A DNA stretch of 64,000 nt, taken from contig JAFAZX010000045.1 in the NCBI GenBank assembly GCA_019239425.1, positions 1 to 64,000 on the forward strand, given 5' to 3'. The notes beneath the pieces are model-generated. The model searched no databases. It was not told the DNA's origin and saw nothing but the letters and a program-made list of their open reading frames with translations. Below, piece by piece: positions 16,855 to 26,409 of this stretch. Source of the DNA: Acidobacteriota bacterium (GTDB lineage: Bacteria; Acidobacteriota; Blastocatellia; Pyrinomonadales; Pyrinomonadaceae). The translations under genes and the position numbers were made by a program. Numbering within the stretch: position 1 is the stretch's first letter; every line of letters begins with the position of its first letter.

Positions 16855-18729
16855 ATGCACCGGCTTCCCGAAGAGATCGTCCCCGACAACGACCAGACGC
16901 GCGCGCGCGCAGAGCACCTCGCCCGCATTCAGGAACTCGTCGGCAACGCGTACCCGAACAAGTTCGCGCGCACCGCCCTGACCGAGACGGCCGAGGGCGA
17001 GGACACCATTACCTCCGTCGTCTCGGCGTTCCGCAAGTACGAGCCGGAAGTCAAAGAGGGCGAGAAGCCCGCGCCCGAGCAGTTGGAGACGGCCAACGCC
17101 GAACTCGGCGAGTTGAGGGTGCGCGTCTCGGGCCGGCTCGCGACGCCGCCGCGCGTGATGGGCAAGGCCGCGTTCGTGCACCTTTCGGACGGGCGCGAGC
17201 GCCTGCAAATCTACGTGCGCAGGCAGGAGGCCGTCGCCGTCAGCAACGACTCTCTGCGGCCGGTCGAAGAGGCGGAGAGCGGCTGGAAGCTTTTCCAACT
17301 GCTCGACCACGGCGACTTCGTCGGCGTCGAGGGCAAACTGTTCGTGACGAAGACGGGCGAGCTGTCAGTCCACGTCGAGACGATCCAGTTCCTCTCGAAG
17401 GCTTTGCTGCCGATGCCCGACAAGCTGCACGGCATCAGCGACCCGGAGATACGCCAGCGCCAGCGCTACGCGGATTTGATTGCTTCGAGCCTGAAGGTTA
17501 AGACTGACGAAGAGCCCGGCGACTCTCAAACAGAACTCTCCACCCGCGAGGTCTTCGAGCGCCGCTCGAAGCTCGTCACGGCGATGCGCCGCCATTTGGA
17601 CGAACACGGCTACGTTGAGGTCGAGACGCCGATGCTCTCCGCGATTGCCTCGGGCGCCGCCGCACGCCCCTTCGTCACGCACCACAACGCGCTCGACATT
17701 GATTTATACCTCCGCATCGCGCCCGAACTTTATCTGAAGCGCCTCCTCGTCGGCGGCTTCGAGCGCGTGTATGAGTTGAACCGCAACTTCCGCAATGAAG
17801 GCATCTCCACCCGCCACAACCCCGAGTTCACCATGCTCGAATTCTACACGGCCTACAAGGACGTGAACTGGATGATGGACTTCTGCGAGGAGATGCTGCG
17901 CACGACAGTTAAGCAGATAACGAATGGTACGACTGTTAACTTTGGGGGAAATGATCTTGAGTTTGGACGCAATTTTGAGCGGCTCTCGATGAAAGAGGCC
18001 ATAACAAAATATTGGTCGTATGAATTGCGTGAAACTGTCGGCATATCTTTCGATGCCAGGAGGCTAGACTATCCTGATGAGGTACGATTTCTAGCTGACT
18101 GGCTCGGTGACTGGTCTTACTTAGACCAATACACGATTCTTCCCGGCTACGACCCTGGAAATGATAAGAGTGGCGTGAACATTAAATTAACTGAGTTGGC
18201 TGCCCAATTTAGAGAGAGGGCTGAAAGTTTTAATCCCTCTAATGAGCCTTTACCGGATTCAGGCGGCGATGAAATAGCAAAACGAATTGCCTACATTTTT
18301 GAGATGGTAGCTGAGGACAAATTAACTCAGCCGACCTTTATCACGGATTTTCCTAAGTCTATCTCTCCACTCTCGAAAGCTTCTCCCGACGACCCGACCA
18401 TCGCGGAGCGGTTTGAGCTTTACATCATGGGGATGGAGGTGGCGAACGGGTTCTCGGAGTTGAACGACCCGGCGGAGCAGTTGGAGCGTTTCGAGGAGCA
18501 GGCCAGGCAGCGCGAGGGCGGCGACGAGGAGGCGATGCAGACCGACCTCGACTACGTCCGCGCGCTCTCCTACGGCATGCCCCCGGCCGCCGGCATCGGC
18601 ATCGGCATCGACCGCATGACGATGCTCCTCACGAATCGCCGTTCCATCCGCGACGTGATACTCTTCCCACACATGCGGCCGCGTGCGGCCCAGTTAGAAG
18701 ACCCGGACGAGCAGACGGACACCCCTTGA
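16855..18729 (+). CDS. lysS: Lysyl-tRNA synthetase, class II, with insertions
   Basis: Charges tRNA-Lys. Class II motifs are intact: motif 1 near RRHLDEHGYVEVETPMLSAI, motif 2 ELNRNFRNEGIS, then HNPEFTMLEFYTAY, motif 3 GIGIGIDRMTMLL, ending IRDVILFPHMRP. From the ATG at 16855 it is 624 residues, against about 500 usually. Extra sequence lies in the OB-fold region, after RQRQRYADLIASSL, and mostly between FERLSMKEAI and DKLTQPTFITDFP. DNA from about 17,890 to 18,370, covering the last insertion, is clearly AT-richer (roughly 40-48% GC by eye) than the rest of the gene. No ribosome binding site is seen because a repeat precedes the ATG by one base. Confidence 0.93.
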   Translation: MHRLPEEIVPDNDQTRARAEHLARIQELVGNAYPNKFARTALTETAEGEDTITSVVSAFRKYEPEVKEGEKPAPEQLETANAELGELRVRVSGRLATPPRVMGKAAFVHLSDGRERLQIYVRRQEAVAVSNDSLRPVEEAESGWKLFQLLDHGDFVGVEGKLFVTKTGELSVHVETIQFLSKALLPMPDKLHGISDPEIRQRQRYADLIASSLKVKTDEEPGDSQTELSTREVFERRSKLVTAMRRHLDEHGYVEVETPMLSAIASGAAARPFVTHHNALDIDLYLRIAPELYLKRLLVGGFERVYELNRNFRNEGISTRHNPEFTMLEFYTAYKDVNWMMDFCEEMLRTTVKQITNGTTVNFGGNDLEFGRNFERLSMKEAITKYWSYELRETVGISFDARRLDYPDEVRFLADWLGDWSYLDQYTILPGYDPGNDKSGVNIKLTELAAQFRERAESFNPSNEPLPDSGGDEIAKRIAYIFEMVAEDKLTQPTFITDFPKSISPLSKASPDDPTIAERFELYIMGMEVANGFSELNDPAEQLERFEEQARQREGGDEEAMQTDLDYVRALSYGMPPAAGIGIGIDRMTMLLTNRRSIRDVILFPHMRPRAAQLEDPDEQTDTP

Positions 18730-18792
18730 GCTGGACGCTTGCCCTTAATAACTCATTCTAAGACCCGTTGACCCAACAAAGGAGTGATGAAG

Positions 18793-19158
18793 ATGTTTCG
18801 TAACGTTTCCCTCGTCGCGGCCGCGGTCGCGCTGGCCGCCGTCTTCGCCTACGCGCAGGGCGAGCAGAAGACCGTGAAGGTGACCGGCTACGTCGTCGAC
18901 AACATGTGCGCCGAGATGCACGGCACCGAGGCGGAGGCGGCCAAGCACCCGAACGGCTGCGCGCTGATGGAGGCCTGCGAGAAGAGCGGCTTCGCCGTCG
19001 TCTCGGGCGAAAAGCTGTACAAGCTCGACGCGCAAGGCAACAAGCTGGCCGCCGAGGTTCTCAAGACCAACAAGGCGAAGAAGGGCCTCAAGGTCGACGT
19101 CGAGGGCACCATCGACGGCGACACCCTCCACGTCGCGAAACTGGCCGAGGCGAAGTAG
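18793..19158 (+). CDS. Small exported protein of unknown function with conserved Cys
   Basis: About 121 residues. Signal peptide MFRNVSLVAAAVALAAVFAY, cleaved near AYAQ. The mature domain begins VKVTGYVVDNMCAEMHG and has further cysteines in HPNGCALMEACEKSGF; it ends in a small beta-rich part (KGLKVDVEGTIDGDTLHVAK). I chose the ATG at 18793 because AGGAG is eight bases upstream; ATG 18787 is also possible. The Cys/His set suggests metal or heme contact, which is inference. A stand-alone gene between lysS and a convergent lipoprotein. Confidence 0.75.
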   Translation: MFRNVSLVAAAVALAAVFAYAQGEQKTVKVTGYVVDNMCAEMHGTEAEAAKHPNGCALMEACEKSGFAVVSGEKLYKLDAQGNKLAAEVLKTNKAKKGLKVDVEGTIDGDTLHVAKLAEAK

Positions 19159-19163
19159 GGAAA

Positions 19164-19244
19164 CGGGTGCTGGGTGCTGGGTGCTGGGTGCTGGTTAGAA
19201 CTAATTCTTTAACCCAGCACCCAGCACCCAGCACCCAGCACCCG
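19164..19244. repeat. Intergenic hairpin, GGGTGCT-family copy 3
   Basis: Left arm 19164-19196 (four tandem GGGTGCT heptamers) and right arm 19211-19244 are almost perfect complements with a 14-base loop. It fills the gap between two convergent genes exactly, consistent with a bidirectional terminator. Confidence 0.92.
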
Positions 19245-19245
19245 T

Positions 19246-19920
19246 TCATAGTTTCCTGAGCGCCTTCGCCGCGAGCGCGGCGGCGCGCTTCTGCCTTTCG
19301 GCCGGCTCGCCGGGGCCGCTGACGCTCACGCGCAAAACCGCTTCCCCCTTCAGAACATAGAGCGTCGAGGTGTCGCGGCTCAAAGTCGCGTAAGCCTCTT
19401 CGCCCAGGTTGCGCACGCGCTGCGGGCGCGCCTCCTCCTCTTCGCCCTTCTCCTCCTCCTCGCCGTGGCCGCCTTCCCTCGACTGCCCGGCCGCGCGCTC
19501 GCGCTCCAGGGCCTCCTCGCGCTCCCGCTCGCGCTCCTCCTTCAGCTCGCGCTGACGCTCGCGCGCCTCGACGGCCTCCGGGTGGAAGTGCCTGCGCCAG
19601 TATTCCTTCAAAGCCCCCGCGTCCCCGCGCACCACTTCGAGGTCGACCGACCTGACGAAGGTCGGCAGGCGGTAGAAGCACTGCGACATCGAGAGCGGCC
19701 CCGCGGCGTGCTCGCTCCCCTGCGCGCCGGCCGGCGCCTCGCCCTGCACCTCCTTCAAATCGTCCGGGGTGAGGAGCGCGCACGTCTTACTCTGCGGAAC
19801 CTCCGCGACCGCCGCGGGCGTCGCCGCCGCGGGCGTGGGCGCCGGCACGTTCGCGTCGCGCACCGGCGAGCCACACGCCGCGAGCAGGCAAAGCAGAAGC
19901 GTCAGGGTGACAAGCCGCAT
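19246..19920 (-). CDS. Lipoprotein of unknown function
   Basis: 225 residues from the ATG at 19920, with GGAGAG in front. Type II signal peptide with lipobox LLAAC near residue 16. After an Ala/Pro-rich linker comes CALLTPDDLKEVQGEAPAGA, a pattern seen in small DUF3558-like lipoproteins, and a long charged segment of Glu/Arg repeats (about residues 125-175) that should be coiled-coil or disordered. The C-terminal part (GEEAYATLSRDTSTLYVLKG) looks like a return to the folded domain. Function unknown. Confidence 0.75.
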   Translation of the reverse strand: MRLVTLTLLLCLLAACGSPVRDANVPAPTPAAATPAAVAEVPQSKTCALLTPDDLKEVQGEAPAGAQGSEHAAGPLSMSQCFYRLPTFVRSVDLEVVRGDAGALKEYWRRHFHPEAVEARERQRELKEEREREREEALERERAAGQSREGGHGEEEEKGEEEEARPQRVRNLGEEAYATLSRDTSTLYVLKGEAVLRVSVSGPGEPAERQKRAAALAAKALRKL

Positions 19921-19967
19921 CCGACATCTCTCCAAGTTATTCGGGACGGCCGATACTAACATCTCCT

Positions 19968-21272
19968 TCAGGCCGCGTGTGAGTCTTCGTCCCCTCCGGC
20001 CGGGCCGCCGTCGTCGCGGGTCTCGACGTCGAAGTAGTCCCAGAGTTTATCCACCTCGTTCCACTTAGCCACGCACCACAGACCCAGAACCAGTATGTTC
20101 AAAAGGAACAAGGCGTCGATGATGACCAGCATCCGCATCCGCCAGGGGCTCAGGTAATCGCCGTAGTGCCGGGTCTTCAGGTCGAACGAGAACTGAATCG
20201 CGTAGATGGCGAAGGGCAGGAGGCACAGCAGTTTCGGAACCAGCCGCAGCGAGGCGTTCCGGTTGACCCGCCACCCGCCCGCGTCCGCGTCGTCCGAAGG
20301 TCTCGCCTCGTCCTGAAGCTCCAGGCCCGTGTCGATGCGGCGCTTCAGGCCCTTCGTGGTGCTCCGCAGCCAGCCCTTCGCCTTCCGCGAGAATTTGCCG
20401 AAAGGGGTCTTCAGCCAGAAAGCCTCCGTCCAGCCCATCGCCGCGTTCGCCCTCTGCCGCCGGTCTTCGAGGTACGGGAAGACGAAGACCTGCTGCGCCG
20501 CGAGCACCTCGTAGAACCGGCGGGCGCGGTCGGAGGCGAGGGCGGCCTTGAAGCCGATGCGCATGCCCGCGATCTGATTCCTCAGGCTGAGGCGGAGCAT
20601 GATCAGGATGATGGAGAGGCTGAGGCCGCCCAAGAGTCCGATGTCGTTGATGTCGAACGCGACGCCGAAGAACGGGGCGCGCACCGTGTACTTCGTATCG
20701 ACCTCCGAGCGAACCAGCGCGTTGCGAAAATCCTTCAACCCCATCTTCTCGGCGTCACAGACATCCTTCTGCGCGGCGTCCAGTTTCGCCACCTTGTCCT
20801 CAATTATTTTACCGGCCGCGTCCTGAGGCTTGAGCTCAGCCAGTTCTTTCTTCAGCTTGGCCTTCTCGCCCTCCAGCCTGTCGTACGGCCAGAACATTTT
20901 TTTAATGTCCTCTTCCGTTTTCTGACCGTCACGGCCCAACTCCTCCGCGCAGTATCTGACCAGGTCGGGGTCGTCGTAAACCAGCGGCTCGCACCGGCAC
21001 AGCAGCGGGAACTTCTCCAACGTGTACTTCGAAGTGGGGTCGCTAAGCGCACCGATCCTCAGCGAAATCCACCCCGTGGGCGCGGAGTTCAAAACGCTGA
21101 CCAGCAGCAGCACCGAGGCGACGACCATCGCGATGGTGATGAAGCGCGTCCGCCGGGACGCGTCCGTCGCCGTCTCCAGATAGTCCTTGAGGGTCAGGCT
21201 CGTGTCGTGCGTCTTTTTGCGGTAAGGCGGCCGGTCGGACAGATCGTCGGGTTCTTCGGCGGAGTCTGGCAT
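19968..21272 (-). CDS. Membrane protein of unknown function with four predicted helices
   Basis: 434 residues. Predicted membrane segments: FITIAMVVASVLLLVSVLNS (about 44-63), IGLLGGLSLSIILIMLRL (about 212-229), LVPKLLCLLPFAIYAIQF and MLVIIDALFLLNILVLGLW near the C-terminus. Between helices 1 and 2 is a charged extracytoplasmic domain with coiled-coil character (GEKAKLKKELAELKPQDAAG) and several cysteines (CRCEPLVYDD). A very strong AGGAGGAG precedes the ATG. No family recognised. Confidence 0.7.
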   Translation of the reverse strand: MPDSAEEPDDLSDRPPYRKKTHDTSLTLKDYLETATDASRRTRFITIAMVVASVLLLVSVLNSAPTGWISLRIGALSDPTSKYTLEKFPLLCRCEPLVYDDPDLVRYCAEELGRDGQKTEEDIKKMFWPYDRLEGEKAKLKKELAELKPQDAAGKIIEDKVAKLDAAQKDVCDAEKMGLKDFRNALVRSEVDTKYTVRAPFFGVAFDINDIGLLGGLSLSIILIMLRLSLRNQIAGMRIGFKAALASDRARRFYEVLAAQQVFVFPYLEDRRQRANAAMGWTEAFWLKTPFGKFSRKAKGWLRSTTKGLKRRIDTGLELQDEARPSDDADAGGWRVNRNASLRLVPKLLCLLPFAIYAIQFSFDLKTRHYGDYLSPWRMRMLVIIDALFLLNILVLGLWCVAKWNEVDKLWDYFDVETRDDGGPAGGDEDSHAA

Positions 21273-21371
21273 CTTCTCCTCCTGGCGCGTCGTGCGTGAG
21301 GCCGGCGGGCGTGCGTACCGGCGGCGAGAAGATATGCGCGTGGTGCGGGATTGTCAATATCACGCCGCCGC

Positions 21372-21425
21372 AACCACAGAGGCACCGCTTGAAGTCATAA
21401 GTCTTCATGCGGTGCCTCTATGGTT
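21372..21425. repeat. Intergenic hairpin, CACAGAGA-family copy 3 (short)
   Basis: Arms 21372-21388 (AACCACAGAGGCACCGC) and 21409-21425, 17 bases with one mismatch. It lies downstream of the TPR gene stop at 21448 and upstream of the membrane-protein gene, a likely end of the exopolysaccharide transcript. Confidence 0.8.
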
Positions 21426-21447
21426 AAGTCTTAAACTGCGCCTTACT

Positions 21448-22872
21448 TCATTGCTTCGCCGGCGGCGCCGCCCGCTTCCTTAAATTCTCGACCCGCTCGC
21501 GCGCCCAGGCGGGCGGCTCGCCCGTGCGCGAGAGGGCGCGGACGTACGCCTCGGCCGCGGCGAGCGCTTCGTCGTGGCGGCCCTCTTGCTCGCGGATGCG
21601 GCTGAGGTCGAGGTAGAACTGCGGGCTCTCTTCGCCGCCCAGCTCGGCGGCGCGCGCGAACGCCTCGCCCGCTTCGGCCAGGCGGCCCATGTGCTCGTAG
21701 ATGCGCCCGAGGTGGTAGAAGACGAGCGGGTAGCGCCCGCCCTCCCTGCGCACGACCGAAAGCAAGGAGGCGGCCGCCTCCTCGTTGCGCCGCAGGGAGA
21801 CGAGCGTCAGCCCCAGCTCCATGTTAGCGGGCGCGAGGTAGCCGCCCGCCTCGCGGATCGCGCGGCGGTACTGCTCGACCGCCTGCTCGGGCCGCTCGGC
21901 CGCGCGCGCGGCGCGCGCGCTCAGGAGAGAGCCGTAGGCCGGCTGCTCGATCACGAACTTCGCGGGCGACGCCCGGCCTGCGCGCACGCCGCGCAGCAGC
22001 GCCGTCGAGTCGGGAAGCCCGGTCTCGGTCTGCTTGCCCGCTTCGACCGTGCGCCCTTCGACACGCGCGGCGGCGTAGACGTTCGCGGCGGCGACGATCT
22101 CCCCGCGCGCCAACGTCACCTCGCGCGGCACCTGCGCGCCGCGCTTCGAGGCCCGCGCCTCGAACGCGTCGAGCACGGCGAGCGCCTGCTCCGTGTCGCC
22201 GCCTTCGGCGAGCGTGCGCGCCAGCGCCGCGGCCGCGTCCCCGTGATCCGGCCGGAGCCTGAGCGTGCGCCCCCACTCGGCCGCCGCGAGCACGGACTCG
22301 CCGCGCAGCGCGTGCAGACGCCCGAGGCTGTAGCTCGCCTCCGCGTACGTGTCGTGCTCAAGCCGCATCGCGGCGCTCAGCGCGCCCTCCGCCTCCTCCC
22401 AGCGGCCCAGCCGCGTGAGCACGACGCCGAGGTTGTGCTGCGCGCGCGAGTAGTTGCCGTGCTTCTGCGCGACGGCCTTGCGGTACGCCTCGGCCGCGGC
22501 CTCCGACTCGCCCATGCGCGCCAGCGCGTTCCCCGCGTTGTAGAAGAACTGCGGGTCGAACCTCTCTTCCGCAACCAGCTCGCGCGCGAGCGCGGACGCC
22601 TCCGCCTTGCCCCCGCCTTCGGCCAAAGTCTCCGCCAGGGACAGGCGCAGCCGCGCGCGCTCCGAAGGGTTCGAAGCCGCCTCGGCCCTCGCGCGCAACG
22701 CCTCGACCTCTTCGCCCGAGGCGGCCGGCTCTTCGTTAGCCTCCACGGCCGCGACGCGGCGCACGCGCACGGCCTCGCCATCCTTCTGCGCCGGAGACTC
22801 CTGCGCCCACGCGCAGGGCGCACACGCCGCGAGGAGCAGTAACGCCGGAACGGACTTCCAATGCTTTCTCAT
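21448..22872 (-). CDS. TPR-repeat protein, exported
   Basis: 474 residues. Signal peptide SVPALLLLAACAPCAWA (about 7-23). Two blocks of tetratricopeptide repeats are recognisable, e.g. FFYNAGNALARMGESEAAAE, HNLGVVLTRLGRWEEAEGAL, YSLGRLHALRGESVLAAAEW and, in the second half, NMELGLTLVSLRRNEEAAAS and FYHLGRIYEHMGRLAEAGEA. Presumably a periplasmic scaffold. GGAGG lies eight bases upstream of the ATG, and the previous gene ends only 16 bases before it, so it belongs to the export operon. Confidence 0.88.
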   Translation of the reverse strand: MRKHWKSVPALLLLAACAPCAWAQESPAQKDGEAVRVRRVAAVEANEEPAASGEEVEALRARAEAASNPSERARLRLSLAETLAEGGGKAEASALARELVAEERFDPQFFYNAGNALARMGESEAAAEAYRKAVAQKHGNYSRAQHNLGVVLTRLGRWEEAEGALSAAMRLEHDTYAEASYSLGRLHALRGESVLAAAEWGRTLRLRPDHGDAAAALARTLAEGGDTEQALAVLDAFEARASKRGAQVPREVTLARGEIVAAANVYAAARVEGRTVEAGKQTETGLPDSTALLRGVRAGRASPAKFVIEQPAYGSLLSARAARAAERPEQAVEQYRRAIREAGGYLAPANMELGLTLVSLRRNEEAAASLLSVVRREGGRYPLVFYHLGRIYEHMGRLAEAGEAFARAAELGGEESPQFYLDLSRIREQEGRHDEALAAAEAYVRALSRTGEPPAWARERVENLRKRAAPPAKQ

Positions 22873-22888
22873 CCCAAGACCTCCGCCC

Positions 22889-24046
<1,158 letters not shown>

Positions 24047-24049
24047 TCC

Positions 24050-24868
24050 TCAGAACCCTCCCGTGAAGATGCGGGCGAAGCTGACGATGGGGGCGAGCTT
24101 GAGGACTTCCTGGACGCGCTTCCACTTGTTGCCGGGGACGAAGACCTGGTCGCCGGGGCTGAGGAAGTAGTTGTCGGGCGACTTGCCCTTCTCGATGGCC
24201 GACACGTCCACGTAGACCGGCTTGACCATGCGCTCGGCGTCCCAGTGGAGCACGACGATCTTCTTCTTGTCGCCGGTGCCGAGCACGCCGCCCGCCTCGT
24301 TGAGCGCTTCGAGCACGCTCAGGCGCCGCGTCATGACGCGGATGCCGGGCTGCGCCACGTCGCCGACCACGCCGTAGCGCATCGACATCGCCTTGTCCAA
24401 AGTGACCACGACCTTCGGGTCGATGATGTACTCGTCGAGGTGGCGCGCGATCTCGTCGGCCACCTGCTGGCGCGTCTTGCCGACGACGTGGATGCCGTCG
24501 CGGATCATGTAGTAGTCGATGACGCCGTCGGGCGGGATGACGATGCCGCTGCGCGAGTACTTCGGCAGGTCGAAGACGTTGACCGAGATGACGTCCTCGG
24601 GGCCGAGCCGGTAGTTCGTCAGGAAGTTGTTGTAGGAGGGTATCTCCTCGGCCTCGGCCTCGCCCTCGCGCTCGCGGCGGTTGGCCTGCACCTCCTCGGG
24701 CACGTCCTGCCGCACCTCGCGCCTGTCGTCCGGCTCCAGGCGCTCGCCGGCCTGCGCCTTCGAAGGCGCAGGGGCGGCCTTCTTCTGCTTCTGCGCGAGC
24801 GCCGAAGTGGGCGCGAGCGCGGTGAGCGCGAGGAGGAGCGCGGCGGCGACTTTCGGTTGCGACTTCAT
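24050..24868 (-). CDS. Polysaccharide export outer-membrane protein, Wza type
   Basis: 272 residues. Signal peptide AALLLALTALAPTSALA; a charged linker; then the Poly_export domain (YRLGPEDVISVNVFDLPKYS … VIPPDGVIDYYMIRDGIHVV) and an SLBB domain (YGVVGDVAQPGIRVMTRRLS … YFLSPGDQVFVPGNKW). It forms the outer-membrane channel for the exopolysaccharide. No lipobox cysteine is visible, unlike E. coli Wza. GGAGGT lies seven bases before the ATG. Followed by the Ycf48-like gene. Confidence 0.92.
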   Translation of the reverse strand: MKSQPKVAAALLLALTALAPTSALAQKQKKAAPAPSKAQAGERLEPDDRREVRQDVPEEVQANRREREGEAEAEEIPSYNNFLTNYRLGPEDVISVNVFDLPKYSRSGIVIPPDGVIDYYMIRDGIHVVGKTRQQVADEIARHLDEYIIDPKVVVTLDKAMSMRYGVVGDVAQPGIRVMTRRLSVLEALNEAGGVLGTGDKKKIVVLHWDAERMVKPVYVDVSAIEKGKSPDNYFLSPGDQVFVPGNKWKRVQEVLKLAPIVSFARIFTGGF

Positions 24869-24890
24869 GACTTAACCTCCGAAAAGGGAA

Positions 24891-24967
24891 ATTAACCACA
24901 GAGACACGGAGACACAGCTTCAGCTTTAGCTCTCGACAAGCTGTGCCTCTGTGTCTCTGTGGTTAAT
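24891..24967. repeat. Intergenic hairpin, CACAGAGA-family copy 4
   Basis: Arms 24891-24920 and 24938-24967, 30 bases with one mismatch, between the sugar-transferase gene and the Wza gene. Both read leftward, so the hairpin would lie inside an operon-length transcript and may set relative mRNA levels. Confidence 0.9.
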
Positions 24968-25002
24968 CGGATTCCCATAACTCTCAACAAACGACTCAAC
25001 CC

Positions 25003-26391
25003 TCACGCCCCGCGGCCGAAGAGGATCGTCTTCACCGTCTCGAACAGGATGACGGCGTCGAGCACGAGGCTCTGGTTCTTGATGTAGTAGAGGTCGTACT
25101 GCAGCTTCTGGCGCGCGTCCTCGACCGACGCGCCGTACGGGTACTTGATCTGCGCCCACCCCGTCAGGCCCGGCGGGATGAGGTGGCGCTGCTCGTAGAA
25201 GGGTATCTCCTCGGCGAGCTGCTTGACGAAGTGCGGGCGCTCGGGGCGCGGCCCGACGAAGTTCATGTCGCCGCGCAGGATGTTCCAGAACTGCGGGATC
25301 TCGTCCACGCGAATCTTGCGGATGACTCTCCCGACGCGCGTCGCGCGCGCGTCGCCCGCCTTGCTCGCCCAGACGGGGCCGTTCGCTTCGGCGTCGGTGC
25401 GCATCGAGCGGAACTTGTAGACGCGGAACGCGCGCCCGTTCTTCCCCACGCGCTCCTGCGAGTAGAGGACGGGGCCGGGCGAGTCGAGCTTGATGAGCGC
25501 GGCCGTCAGGAGCGCGATGGGCAGGGAGACGACGGCGCCGACGAGCGCCACGCCGCGGTGGAAGAGCGTCCGCAGCACGGCGGACAGACGCGCCTGCCGC
25601 GCCCGCGAGGAGAAGATGAGCCACGACGGGCGCATCATGTCCAGCGAGACGCGGCCCGTCAGGCGCTCGTAGAAGCTCGCGCACTCCTCGATGTGCACGT
25701 CGCCCGACAGGCTCAGGTCTAGGAGCTGGCGCGTCGGGAACTGCCCGCGCCGCTCGGCCTGCGCGACGACGACGCGGTTGACGCCCTCGCGCCGCGCGAT
25801 CTCGGCGAGGTCGTCGGTCACGCCGATGACGCGCGGGTTAATCAGACTCTGGCCGACGAGTTCCGGCCGGCTGTCGACGAAGCCGATGATGCGGTAGCCC
25901 GCGTCGCGCCTCTCCAGGACTTCGCGCGCGACCTCGACGGCCGACGCGCCCGAGCCGACGATGAGAATCTTCTCGCCCACGCCCGGGTGGCCGAGCAGCC
26001 AGTGCGCGCCGACGCGCCACGCGACCATCAGCGCGAGCGCGAGCGGCAGCGCGATGAGCGAGACGCCGCGCCCGATCTTCAGCTCCGGCACCAGGTAGAT
26101 CGCAATCGCCAGCGCGACCCACGCCAGCCCGAGCGCCTGGACGAGGCGGAGCACCAGCTCGCGCCGGTCGTGCATGACGACGAAGTCGTAGAGGTCGTAG
26201 AGGTAGAAGGCGGCGAGGCAGAAGGCCGTGACGACCGCCGCCTTGAGGTAGCCGTACTTCTCGTTCAGCTCGAAGTAGGCGTCGACCCAGCCGAGCCGCA
26301 GGTAGGCCGCCGCCACCATCGCGAAGAAGATCAAAAGAGCCTCCGCGATGATGAGCAACAACGTCCTCACGTTCAGGCGCGTCGAAGCCAA
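25003..26391 (-). CDS. Undecaprenyl-phosphate sugar phosphotransferase (EpsB/WcaJ type)
   Basis: Initiates repeat-unit synthesis by moving a sugar 1-phosphate (often glucose) to undecaprenyl phosphate. 462 residues: four or five N-terminal membrane helices, a CoA-binding-like domain (GEKILIVGSGASAVEVAREV), then a further helix and the catalytic bacterial sugar transferase domain (DSPGPVLYSQERVGKNGRAF, VYKFRSMRTDAE, KIRVDEIPQFWNILRGDMNF, VGPRPERPHFV, PGLTGWAQIKYPYG). Start is TTG at 26391, 18 bases after the BY-kinase stop. It is the priming enzyme for this locus. Confidence 0.93.
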   Translation of the reverse strand: MASTRLNVRTLLLIIAEALLIFFAMVAAAYLRLGWVDAYFELNEKYGYLKAAVVTAFCLAAFYLYDLYDFVVMHDRRELVLRLVQALGLAWVALAIAIYLVPELKIGRGVSLIALPLALALMVAWRVGAHWLLGHPGVGEKILIVGSGASAVEVAREVLERRDAGYRIIGFVDSRPELVGQSLINPRVIGVTDDLAEIARREGVNRVVVAQAERRGQFPTRQLLDLSLSGDVHIEECASFYERLTGRVSLDMMRPSWLIFSSRARQARLSAVLRTLFHRGVALVGAVVSLPIALLTAALIKLDSPGPVLYSQERVGKNGRAFRVYKFRSMRTDAEANGPVWASKAGDARATRVGRVIRKIRVDEIPQFWNILRGDMNFVGPRPERPHFVKQLAEEIPFYEQRHLIPPGLTGWAQIKYPYGASVEDARQKLQYDLYYIKNQSLVLDAVILFETVKTILFGRGA

Positions 26392-26409
26392 ACCTTTAAG
26401 CCCCCCTCC

